From NCBI GenBank assembly GCA_027858355.1, contig JAQICW010000291.1:1-8712 (forward strand): 8,712 nt of DNA, read 5' to 3'. Within the stretch, counting starts at the first letter, position 1; every line of letters begins with the position of its first letter. Made by a program: the position numbers and the translations under genes. Shown here piece by piece: positions 1 through 7,200 of the stretch. The notes under the pieces were generated by a model. That model was given only the letters and a program-made list of their open reading frames with translations, was not told the origin of the DNA and made no database searches. This stretch comes from Desulfobacula sp. (GTDB lineage Bacteria; Desulfobacterota; Desulfobacteria; Desulfobacterales; Desulfobacteraceae).

Positions 1-84
1 ACCTCAAACAGCACGCTGAGGTTAACCTTGGATAGATTTTTCCTTAAAATTGTTATTCACAAAGGAAAGTTGATTTATGATTAA
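1..84 (+). CDS. holB: 3' end of probable DNA polymerase III subunit delta' (partial)
   Basis: The first base falls inside an open frame that ends at the TAA at 82-84, leaving 27 codons. The residues NSTLRLTLDRFFLKI resemble the end of HolB/DnaX-type clamp-loader subunits, where a short helix of the type 'N-x-x-LxLExLLLxL' precedes the C terminus. HolB is the delta prime subunit of the clamp loader that places the sliding clamp on DNA in the cytoplasm. The context agrees: in Bacillus and many other bacteria holB lies directly upstream of the yaaT/ricT gene. The stop overlaps the ricT start by 8 nt (ATG at 77, TAA at 82), which suggests translational coupling. Only the tail is visible, so the assignment rests on a short match plus gene order. 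Confidence 0.6.
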   Translation, partial: TSNSTLRLTLDRFFLKIVIHKGKLIYD

Positions 85-880
85 AATTGCTGGTGTTAAA
101 TTTAAAACAGCAGGAAAAATATATGATTTCAACAGCAGTGCTTTTGTACTGAAAGAAGGAGACCCTGTTATCGTAGAAACTGACCAGGGTCTTAGCTTTG
201 GTAAAATTGCCATACCGCCTGTTGAAGTTGAAAATACGGGGAGAACGTTAAAACAAATTATCCGTGTTGCAACCAGAGAAGACTTTCTTAGAAGAGAAGA
301 AATAAAAAAAATTGAAAAAAAAGCCTTTGAATTTTGCATCCAGCACATTGATGCTTTAGATCTTCTCATGAATCTGTTCAGTGTTGAAAGTACCTTTGAC
401 CAAAAAAAAATGACCTTTTTTTATACTGCTGACGGCAGAATTGATTTTAGAGAATTAATTAAACTTCTGGTAAAAGAATTTTCTATTCGAATTGAAATGC
501 GTCAGGTGGGCATTCGAAATCTTTCAAAACATTGCGGAGGGCTCGGCAAATGCGGAAGAGAGATCTGCTGTTCATCTTTTATGCATACTTTTGAACCCGT
601 TTCCATTAAGATGGCAAAAGAGCAGGGACTGTCATTGAATCCTGCTAAAATTTCCGGGGTTTGCGGCAGATTAATGTGCTGTCTGACATTTGAAAATGAA
701 ACTTATAAACGCCTTAAATCTGAAATGCCCAAACTGGGGAAAACAATTACTATTGAAGAAGGAAAAGGGAAAATAGTCCGGCAGAACGTATTAAAAGAGA
801 GCGTGACTATTCGGTTAGAGGATAATACTGAAATAGAAAAAAAAACCAACCAACTGGATAACTCAATCACAGGACATTAA
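77..880 (+). CDS. ricT: PSP1-domain protein, RicT (YaaT) family
   Basis: A 267-residue cytoplasmic protein, the usual length for the family. It starts at ATG 77 behind AAAGGA (61-66), whose spacing is slightly long. The N-terminal part (about residues 1-60) is the basic/hydrophobic 'GVKFKTAGKIYDF' strand region. The middle carries the family signature FYTADGRIDFRELIK (115-129). The PSP1 core carries GGLGKCGREICC (154-165), EPVSIKMAKEQGLSLNP (173-189) and GVCGRLMCC (194-202). Cysteines 159, 164, 165, 196, 201 and 202 match those conserved in Bacillus subtilis YaaT; Cys153 is an extra one. In Bacillus, RicT with RicA and RicF forms an Fe-S-containing complex that acts on RNase Y-dependent mRNA maturation and on development. 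Whether this organism has RicA/RicF partners cannot be seen here, so the role is inferred by family. It overlaps holB by 8 nt and ends 5 nt before metG, so it is almost certainly co-transcribed with both. Confidence 0.93.
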   Translation: MIKIAGVKFKTAGKIYDFNSSAFVLKEGDPVIVETDQGLSFGKIAIPPVEVENTGRTLKQIIRVATREDFLRREEIKKIEKKAFEFCIQHIDALDLLMNLFSVESTFDQKKMTFFYTADGRIDFRELIKLLVKEFSIRIEMRQVGIRNLSKHCGGLGKCGREICCSSFMHTFEPVSIKMAKEQGLSLNPAKISGVCGRLMCCLTFENETYKRLKSEMPKLGKTITIEEGKGKIVRQNVLKESVTIRLEDNTEIEKKTNQLDNSITGH

Positions 881-885
881 AGATA

Positions 886-2148
886 ATGACCACCAAAAAA
901 CAATTTTTTACCACCCCCATATATTATGTTAATGCCAAACCCCACCTGGGGCATGCATACACATCCATTGCCACTGATGTTGCAACAAGATTCAAACAGA
1001 TGGATGCCTATGAAACCTTTTTTCTTACGGGAACAGATGAACACGGGGATAAGATTGTTCAGGCTGCCCAGGCCCAGGAAACAACACCAAAAGCATATGC
1101 AGATAAAATCAGCAAGCTTTTTCAAGATCTTCTGCCTGTATTAAATGTCAAAAACAATTATTTTATCAGAACAACAGATCCTTCTCATATCAAGATAGTT
1201 CAAAATATCCTTTCAAAAATTTATGACTCAGGGGATATTTATTTTTCAAGCTATGAGGGACTTTATTGCTTTGGATGTGAGCGGTTTTACCAGGAAAGGG
1301 AACTTGTGGATGGCAAATGTCCAGACCATGGTGTTGCCCCGAAGATCATCAAAGAATCCAATTATTTTTTCAAGATGAGCAAATACCAGGAATGGCTCAT
1401 CAATCACATCAAAAACAATCCTGACTTTATCCGGCCAGAACAATACAAAACCGAACTTCTTTCTTTTTTAAAAGAACCTTTGGAAGACCTTTGCATTTCC
1501 CGTCCAAAATCCCGCCTGACCTGGGGAATCAACCTGCCATTTGACGAAGATTATGTCACCTATGTTTGGTTTGACGCCCTTGTAAATTATATTTCAGCAC
1601 TGGGGTATCCAGATGGTGAGCTGTTTAAAAAATTCTGGCCAGGCACCCGGCATTTTGTGGCAAAAGATATTATCAAACCCCATGGAATTTACTGGCCCAT
1701 TATGCTGAAAGCTGCCGGCATCCCAATTTATAAGGGCTTGAATGTTCACGGGTTCTGGAATGTCAAAGGCAGCAAAATGTCAAAAAGTATCGGCAATGTT
1801 ACAGACCCCATCCAAGTGACAGATGTTTACGGAATTGACCCCTTCAGATATTTTCTGATGAGGGAAATGGTCTTTGGTCTGGATGCCAATTTCACGGAAG
1901 AAACCATTATATATAGGATTAACGCTGATCTTGCCAATGATCTTGGAAATCTTTTTTCACGAATCCTTTCCATGAACCTGAGATATTTCAAGGGTGAAGT
2001 ACTAGGAAAGAATAATAAAATTGAAAAAGAAAAAACCTGTCTTTGTCATCTGATGCGAATCGCGCCATTGACGAATTTAAGCAGGCCATGGAATTGTGTG
2101 AATTCCACAAAGGGCTCGGGGCCATCTGGCAATTTATCAGCACCATGA
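886..2148 (+). CDS. metG: Methionyl-tRNA synthetase, catalytic part (metG, broken by frameshift)
   Basis: This frame encodes the class I methionyl-tRNA synthetase core, which joins methionine to tRNA(Met) using ATP. The HIGH motif is HLGH at residues 20-23, followed by TGTDEHG (49-54 region). The zinc knuckle is C128-x2-C131 ... C145-x2-H148, the single-knuckle CxxC/CxxH pattern seen in Thermus-type enzymes. The catalytic loop is KMSKS at 297-301. The start of the helical anticodon-binding domain (ADLANDLGNLFSRIL, 347-361) is also present. Family-like sequence stops at about residue 383. The last roughly 38 residues, from T384 to the stop at 2146-2148, are out-of-frame translation, and the true continuation lies in the +3 frame from about base 2034. 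The ATG at 886 is 5 nt after ricT, with a weak AGGA at 871-874. The full enzyme after correction would be about 642 residues, normal for a MetRS with a C-terminal OB fold. The assignment is certain; only the cause of the break is open. Confidence 0.95.
   Translation: MTTKKQFFTTPIYYVNAKPHLGHAYTSIATDVATRFKQMDAYETFFLTGTDEHGDKIVQAAQAQETTPKAYADKISKLFQDLLPVLNVKNNYFIRTTDPSHIKIVQNILSKIYDSGDIYFSSYEGLYCFGCERFYQERELVDGKCPDHGVAPKIIKESNYFFKMSKYQEWLINHIKNNPDFIRPEQYKTELLSFLKEPLEDLCISRPKSRLTWGINLPFDEDYVTYVWFDALVNYISALGYPDGELFKKFWPGTRHFVAKDIIKPHGIYWPIMLKAAGIPIYKGLNVHGFWNVKGSKMSKSIGNVTDPIQVTDVYGIDPFRYFLMREMVFGLDANFTEETIIYRINADLANDLGNLFSRILSMNLRYFKGEVLGKNNKIEKEKTCLCHLMRIAPLTNLSRPWNCVNSTKGSGPSGNLSAP
2024..2036 (+). 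other. metG: Frameshift site in metG (A-rich tract)
   Basis: The coding frame of metG changes from codons starting at 2032/2035 to codons starting at 2034/2037. The tract is AAAAA G AAAAAA CC (2024-2037). The old frame's next stop is at 2146, and the new frame has a stop at 2022-2024, so the switch must occur between about 2025 and 2045. Adding a single A to the six-A run would give a continuous reading E-K-E-K-N-L-S-L-S-S-D-A-N, joining both halves smoothly. The lesion is therefore equivalent to the loss of one base, most simply one A from a homopolymer. It could be a sequencing or assembly indel, a real mutation, or a site needing slippage to make full-length enzyme. Confidence 0.85.
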
Positions 2149-2813
2149 ATAAATATATTGATACGCATAAACCCTGGGCTTTGGCCAAGGATGAAGCAAA
2201 TATTCCTATTCTTGAAACAATTCTCTATAATCTCATCGAGGGGTTAAGGGTTGTTTCCTGCCTGATCTACCCCATTATGCCCCAAACATCTTTAAAAATG
2301 CAAAAAACCCTTTGTATGGAAAAGGAAAATATGGGGTTCTACACACTTAAAGAAACATCTGTCTGGGGACAGGTGAAAAAAGGCACTATAATGGAAAAAC
2401 CAGATAGCTTATTTCCCAGGATTGATATGGATAAAATCAAACCCAAAGAAACTGCCGCGCAAACCAAGCCTTTTAAACCAGCTTTAAAAGAACAAATCAC
2501 AATTGATGATTTTGCAAAAATTGATCTGAGAACCGGGATTGTCATAAGTGCTGAAAACATTGAAAAATCCAACAAGCTTTTAAAACTTAAGATAGATCTC
2601 GGTGCTGAAACAAGACAAATCATTGCAGGCCTTGCAAAGGATTATACTCTGGATCAGATTATCGGCAAACAAGTCATTGTTGTTGCTAATTTAAAAGAAG
2701 CAACGCTCATGGGAGAAACATCCCAGGGGATGATCCTTGCCGCCAATCATAAAAAAAACCTGGTATTATCCGGGTTTGATAAAGAGATTTTGCCTGGAAA
2801 CCAGGTAAAATGA
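2043..2813 (+). CDS. metG: Methionyl-tRNA synthetase, anticodon-binding and C-terminal OB-fold part (metG continued)
   Basis: This is the continuation of metG in the frame one base behind. It is open from 2025, and recognisable MetRS sequence begins near 2034. There is no convincing start codon or ribosome-binding site here (2043 is only a TTG), so it should be read as the second half of a split gene. About residues 1-90 of this part form the helical anticodon-binding domain, including the stretch KYIDTHKPWALAKD (38-50), typical of MetRS. A charged linker (about 115-150) leads to an OB-fold tRNA-binding domain from about residue 152 (IDDFAKIDLRTGIV ... GKQVIVVANL ... GETSQGMILAA), the EMAP-II/Trbp111-like module used for tRNA binding and dimerisation. 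The OB fold is complete and ends at TGA 2811-2813, overlapping the next gene's ATG at 2810. The good preservation after the break argues for a very recent lesion or a sequencing error. Confidence 0.92.
   Translation: MSSDANRAIDEFKQAMELCEFHKGLGAIWQFISTMNKYIDTHKPWALAKDEANIPILETILYNLIEGLRVVSCLIYPIMPQTSLKMQKTLCMEKENMGFYTLKETSVWGQVKKGTIMEKPDSLFPRIDMDKIKPKETAAQTKPFKPALKEQITIDDFAKIDLRTGIVISAENIEKSNKLLKLKIDLGAETRQIIAGLAKDYTLDQIIGKQVIVVANLKEATLMGETSQGMILAANHKKNLVLSGFDKEILPGNQVK
2791..2807 (+). promoter_or_regulatory. Hairpin over the transpeptidase ribosome-binding site
   Basis: CCTGG (2793-2797), AAA, CCAGG (2801-2805) form a perfect five-pair stem with a three-base loop, extended by a G-U and a U-A pair to 2791/2807. 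The AGG at 2803-2805 is the only Shine-Dalgarno-like sequence before the ATG at 2810 and lies in the 3' arm. Ribosomes finishing metG would open the stem, so the arrangement fits translational coupling of the two overlapping genes. The function is inferred; the hairpin is short and lies inside coding sequence. Confidence 0.4.
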
Positions 2814-4135
2814 AAGAAAACTCATGGCGGAATTTTCAATCAGGCTATATTTTAGGGGAAAAAAAGCAGTCTCTTTTTTTTAAAACTAAAAAACTCATAC
2901 TGTGGGTAATGGCAGTTTTGGTTTTTATTGGCGGCATCTATCTTTTAAAAATCAATGTCCCTGAAAAGAAAGATGTCCCTGAAAAGAAAGAGGCCCCTCA
3001 GGAAGACGTTAAAGAACAGGTTCAATTATCAAAAAATCAATTAAACCATATCATCACCAATACAGAATTTAACAACACAGATAAAAACTTCTTTTTTGTG
3101 GACACCTCTGAAGCCCGCTATAAAATTTTCACCAGCATTGATATTTATCTTCAACAATATTTATTGTCCCTTATGGATCACCTCAAAACCCTTACCCGGG
3201 GCAAACCCCAGCGGATTGCCCTGGTGGTCATGGAACCTGATACGGGAAAAATTATTGCCATGACAGGGTTTGATCTTGAAAACCCTGATAAAAATCCCTG
3301 TATGGAATCAGATTATCCAGCAGCAAGTATCTTTAAGATTGTAACGGCGGCGGCGGCTATTGAAACCCTGGGCTATAAGCCTAAGACTCAATTGTACTTT
3401 AATGGGAACAAGTACACACTATATAAGCGCCAGCTCAAGGATGTTAAGAATAAATATACCAGTAAAATTTCATTTTCCAGGGCGTTTGCCGAATCCATAA
3501 ACCCGGTGTTCGGCAAAATAGGAAAAAATTACCTGGGAAAGGAAAAACTGGACCATTATGCTGATGCTTTTGGATTCAACCAGATTATTCCTGCTGAATT
3601 ACCATTTTTGTCAGGTGCATTTAAAACCAACAGCAAGGAATACCATCTGGCTGAGCTGGGGTGCGGGTTTAACACTGACACCACCATTTCACCGATATTT
3701 GGAGCCATGCTTATCTCGGCAATTGTTAACTCCGGCAATATCATCCTGCCCAGTATTGTTGAACATGTAACGGATTTTGATGGCCAAATCATTTACAAAA
3801 ACAAAACAACACTCTATAAAACAGCTATACTGCCCCAAACCGCAACCACCATGATGCAATTGCTGGAAAAAACCGTAACAAGGGGGACTGCTAGAAAATC
3901 CTTCAAAAGGGCTTCAAAAGACAAAGTACTTTCTAAGCTTTTGATTGGCGGGAAGACCGGATCTCTTTACAACAGGGATAATACTATTAAATACGACTGG
4001 TTTACTGGTTTTGGAAAAGAAAAAACAACAAACAAACAAATTGCCTTATCCATTGTTGTGGGCCATGGAAAATATATTGGAACAAGGGCAAGAGATTATG
4101 CACAGATGATTTTAAAACAATATTTTAAAAAATAA
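2810..4135 (+). CDS. Membrane-anchored penicillin-binding protein, single transpeptidase domain
   Basis: A 441-residue protein with a short basic cytoplasmic N terminus and one membrane segment at about residues 28-46 (LILWVMAVLVFIGGIYLL). A Lys/Glu/Pro linker with a two-unit VPEKKD/VPEKKE repeat (50-61) follows, then a penicillin-binding transpeptidase domain facing the periplasm. All three active-site motifs are visible: S173-I-F-K176 (SxxK, acyl-enzyme serine), S229-I-N231 (SxN) and K382-T-G-S385 (KTG). The stretch 'ALVVMEPDTGKIIAMTG' (137-153) is the strand pair preceding the active site in class B PBPs. It lacks the large N-terminal pedestal/dimerisation domain of FtsI or MrdA, and there is no glycosyltransferase domain, so it is a reduced class-B-like enzyme. 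The likely reaction is D,D-transpeptidation or carboxypeptidation of peptidoglycan stem peptides; which one cannot be decided from sequence. Its start overlaps the metG stop (ATGA), so a true metG frameshift could lower its translation. Confidence 0.9.
   Translation: MKENSWRNFQSGYILGEKKQSLFFKTKKLILWVMAVLVFIGGIYLLKINVPEKKDVPEKKEAPQEDVKEQVQLSKNQLNHIITNTEFNNTDKNFFFVDTSEARYKIFTSIDIYLQQYLLSLMDHLKTLTRGKPQRIALVVMEPDTGKIIAMTGFDLENPDKNPCMESDYPAASIFKIVTAAAAIETLGYKPKTQLYFNGNKYTLYKRQLKDVKNKYTSKISFSRAFAESINPVFGKIGKNYLGKEKLDHYADAFGFNQIIPAELPFLSGAFKTNSKEYHLAELGCGFNTDTTISPIFGAMLISAIVNSGNIILPSIVEHVTDFDGQIIYKNKTTLYKTAILPQTATTMMQLLEKTVTRGTARKSFKRASKDKVLSKLLIGGKTGSLYNRDNTIKYDWFTGFGKEKTTNKQIALSIVVGHGKYIGTRARDYAQMILKQYFKK
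2957..2992 (+). repeat. Two-copy 18-bp tandem repeat in the transpeptidase linker
   Basis: Units 2957-2974 and 2975-2992 are identical except for the last base (GAT versus GAG). They encode VPEKKD then VPEKKE, lengthening the flexible linker between the membrane anchor and the catalytic domain. A partial third unit begins with GCCCCT. Such in-frame repeats can change copy number without breaking the gene. Confidence 0.85.
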
Positions 4136-4140
4136 ATAGA

Positions 4141-4202
4141 GTCAGGCTTGTATTATTTCGTTATTGGCTTACCTCTCAATAAAGCAACTATGCAAGCCTG
4201 AC
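4141..4202 (+). promoter_or_regulatory. Inverted-repeat leader ahead of the GlmS-like gene
   Basis: The 94-base gap between the transpeptidase and the GlmS-like gene holds a perfect 10-bp inverted repeat: GTCAGGCTTG at 4141-4150 and CAAGCCTGAC at 4193-4202. A G-U pair and two A-U pairs extend the stem inward. Within the loop, TTATTG (4161-4166) can pair with CAATAA (4177-4182), giving a nested hairpin. The loop sequence CCTCTC (4172-4177) is complementary to GAGAGG (4220-4225) in the ribosome-binding site downstream. No run of T follows the repeat, so it does not look like a Rho-independent terminator. It could be a folded 5' leader, a protein-binding site, or a relic of a small mobile repeat. 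Regulatory function is inferred only. Confidence 0.4.
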
Positions 4203-4218
4203 CACGTCTATAAAAACC

Positions 4219-4226
4219 GGAGAGGG
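4219..4226 (+). promoter_or_regulatory. Ribosome-binding site that fixes the GlmS-like start
   Basis: GGAGAGGG at 4219-4226 lies just before the ATG at 4230. The frame is open further upstream to a TTG at 4164, but that codon has no Shine-Dalgarno sequence and would place the start inside the inverted-repeat leader. The start at 4230 is therefore preferred. Confidence 0.7.
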
Positions 4227-4229
4227 AAA

Positions 4230-7200
4230 ATGATTAAGCTTGTAAACTTTTTTTTAAACCTGATGAAAAAATTATTTTCAATTCATATTGGAATCGGCAT
4301 ATCCATAAACCAGGCAAAAAACAACTCGATTTTGTTGTTCCCGAACCAACCCAATACTGTATCGTGCGGCATTTCTGCATTTGTCGCATTTAAAGGCAGC
4401 ACTCCTTGCCAAGCCCTTGATTTAATGCCCATAGAAAAAATGGTGCTTTCAATAAAAACAAACCAATTATTGCCTGATTCAAAGCCGGTCCTTGATAATT
4501 TTCCCGGCAGCGATGATCTTTTATGCAGATTATTTGAAGCCTGCCAGGAATTAAAACAGGAATATTTTTTTTGCGACCTCTTCTATAACAAAGATAAACA
4601 AAAGGCCATTTTATCCATTTCAAAAATCATTGAACAATTGATAATGGATCAGACTGCTGTATTTAAAAAACGCTTTGCAACTCTTTCTTCCTCAGATGTT
4701 GATGCCATTTCACGGGGCCTTGAAAAACTCCAGGATATTTCCTGGTGCCTTAAAAAAGAGATATTGGATAATATCTATGCCATCGGCAACCTTTCTTTGG
4801 ATCTTGAAAGGTACCAAAACACTGAGGGGTTAAAAATATTCAAAAGAATTAATGCTGTGTTAAACAGTATTGACCGGCTGGAAGTAAGGGGAAGAGACTC
4901 TGCTGGAATTTCAATAATTTTAACCTTAACCTTGGAAGAGTATGAAAAATTTAAGAAAAGCCTTATAAAGGACGGACTTTTAGAACGGTTTAAACAACGG
5001 ACAAATCATCTGGTATTATCAAACAACAGCATTACCATCAAGGATACTTTCCAGGAAAACGACAGCCATTTTATAACCATTTCTTTTGTCTATAAATTTG
5101 CCGCAGAAATCGGTGCACTTGGAGACAATGTATCCTTTATACGAAGCCAGATTAAAAATGACCCCATGCTCCAATTGATTTCAAATTATCTTTTTGTTAC
5201 CAATTCCATATCAGCCCACACCCGATGGGCTTCTGTGGGAGACATCACAATTGCCAACTGCCATCCCCAGGACAACACCCCCACGGACAAAGAGGTTGGC
5301 ACGACAGGCATCATTCATGTCTGTCTGAATGGAGATATTGACAATTATCTTGAATTAAAAACAGAATATGAAGCCCGATACGATAAAATCCATAAAGATA
5401 TCAATACTGATACCAAACTGATCCCTCTCCAGATCGAGCACTACCTGAAACAGGACAAAACCATTGAAGAAGCCTTTAGAATGGCTGTTAATGATTTTGA
5501 AGGTTCTCATGCCATAAGCATGCACTCCAATCTTGCACCGGGCAAATTGTTTTTAGCCCAGAAAGGAAGCGGCCAGGCCATTTTTGTCGGGATTGCAAAG
5601 GATCATTATATTGCTGCATCAGAGCTCTATGGCATTGTGGAAGAAACTCCTGATTATATTAAGCTCAATGGAGAAGACAAAGGACAGATAGTCATTCTGG
5701 ATCAAAATTCATTGGGGGGTATATCTGGCATCCATTCCTTTTATTACGATAAAACCCCTATCTGCATTAACGACCATAATGTCATGACAAGCCAGATAAC
5801 CTCAAGGGACATCGACAGACAAAACTTCCCCCACTATTTTTTAAAAGAAATCTCAGAATCTCCGAATTCCGTTGAAAAAACCCTGGAAAATAAAGTCAGG
5901 TTCTTAACTGAATCAAACCGGTTCGTCACAAGTCTGGACGAAACTATGCTTCCAAAAACACTGGAAGCTGATTTTAAGAACGACAGAATAAAAAAAGTCT
6001 ATTTTATCGGTCAGGGGACTGCCGGGATTGCAGCCCAGGGCTGTGCCGACCTGTTAAATTTCTATCTGGGTGATAAGGGTATAGATATAAGGGCATTAAA
6101 ATCATCAGAACTTTCCGGTTTTAATATTATTGAAGGAAATGGTATTGAAAAACCCATGGCAAACACCCTGGTTGTAGCCATCAGCCAGTCCGGCACCACA
6201 ACTGATACCAACAGGACCATTGATCTGGTAAAAGAGTGCGGCGCCAGAACACTCGCCATTGTAAACATAAGACATTCTGACCTGACTTTTAAAACAGATG
6301 GTGTCTTATATACCAGTTCCGGCCGGGACATTGAAATGTCTGTGGCATCCACAAAAGCATTTTATTCTCAGATTACTGCCGGAGCAATTTTAGGTCTTCA
6401 CATCGCCTCCATTACACAAACCATATCCAGCGGGTTTATCACAGAACAGATCAAGGAAATAATGAGCCTGCCAGATAAAATGAGGACCATCCTTGGGATG
6501 AAAGATCAAATAAAAGATTCAGCCTTCAGGCTTGCAGTCTCAACAGACTATTGGGCAACGGTGGGATCAGGCTCAAACAAGACATCTGCCGATGAGATCA
6601 GGATCAAACTCAGTGAACTTTGTTATAAAACCATTTCATCTGACTTTATTGAGGATAAAAAACATATTGACCTGTCAAGTGAACCATTGATCATCATTTG
6701 TGCTGCCGGAACAAGGGAAAGCGTTTTAGGGGATATTATAAAGGATACAGCCATCTTCCATGCCCATAAGGCAACCCCGGTTGTGATAACCACCATTGGA
6801 GAAGACAGATTTGACATATATGCCAAAGATGTATTTAAAATCCCTGAAACAAAAGAGCATTTTGCACCTATCCTTAATACCCTGGTCGGACATATCTGGG
6901 GTTACTATGCTGCCCTTGCCATTAATGAGGGGTCCAGGTTTATGTATGAAGGAAAACTTGAAATTCAGGATCTTTTAGACGAATATACTGACATGGGGAA
7001 TGATGTCTATGAAATTCTCCTGGAGAAACGATTCAGGGAAACCATTGCGCAATTTTATAACAAATTTTCAAAAAAAAGGCGGCGGGGCGGGTTTCCTGCA
7101 GCCTTGGGACTTGATATTGTTGCCAATATCACATTGCTTTTAAAATATCTGTCCGGCAGGCTGCCCGTGTCTGATTTTGAAATTGATTTTGAAATAAAAG

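Noticed and set aside
1..22. ACCTCA/TGAGGT inverted repeat
   Set aside because: Six pairs around a ten-base loop inside the holB tail are too weak to call a regulatory element.
2030..2036. A_AAA_AAC, a classic -1 slippery heptamer, at the metG break
   Set aside because: Its codon phase (2031 and 2034) belongs to the downstream frame, not to the incoming metG frame (codons at 2029, 2032, 2035). It would not move ribosomes in the required direction, and no strong downstream stem was seen.
4141..4210. Rho-independent terminator after the transpeptidase
   Set aside because: The stem is perfect but the loop is over 35 bases and no T-run follows.
4207..4216. TATAAA as a -10 promoter element before the GlmS-like gene
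   Set aside because: No reasonable -35 sequence is found 16-18 bases upstream, and the leader would be implausibly short.
4136..4229. glmS ribozyme-type leader
   Set aside because: The gap is only 94 bases and I see none of the conserved core of the glmS ribozyme; the inverted repeat is a different structure.
4164..4229. TTG start at 4164 for the GlmS-like protein
   Set aside because: It has no ribosome-binding site and lies within the inverted repeat, whereas GGAGAGGG stands just before ATG 4230.
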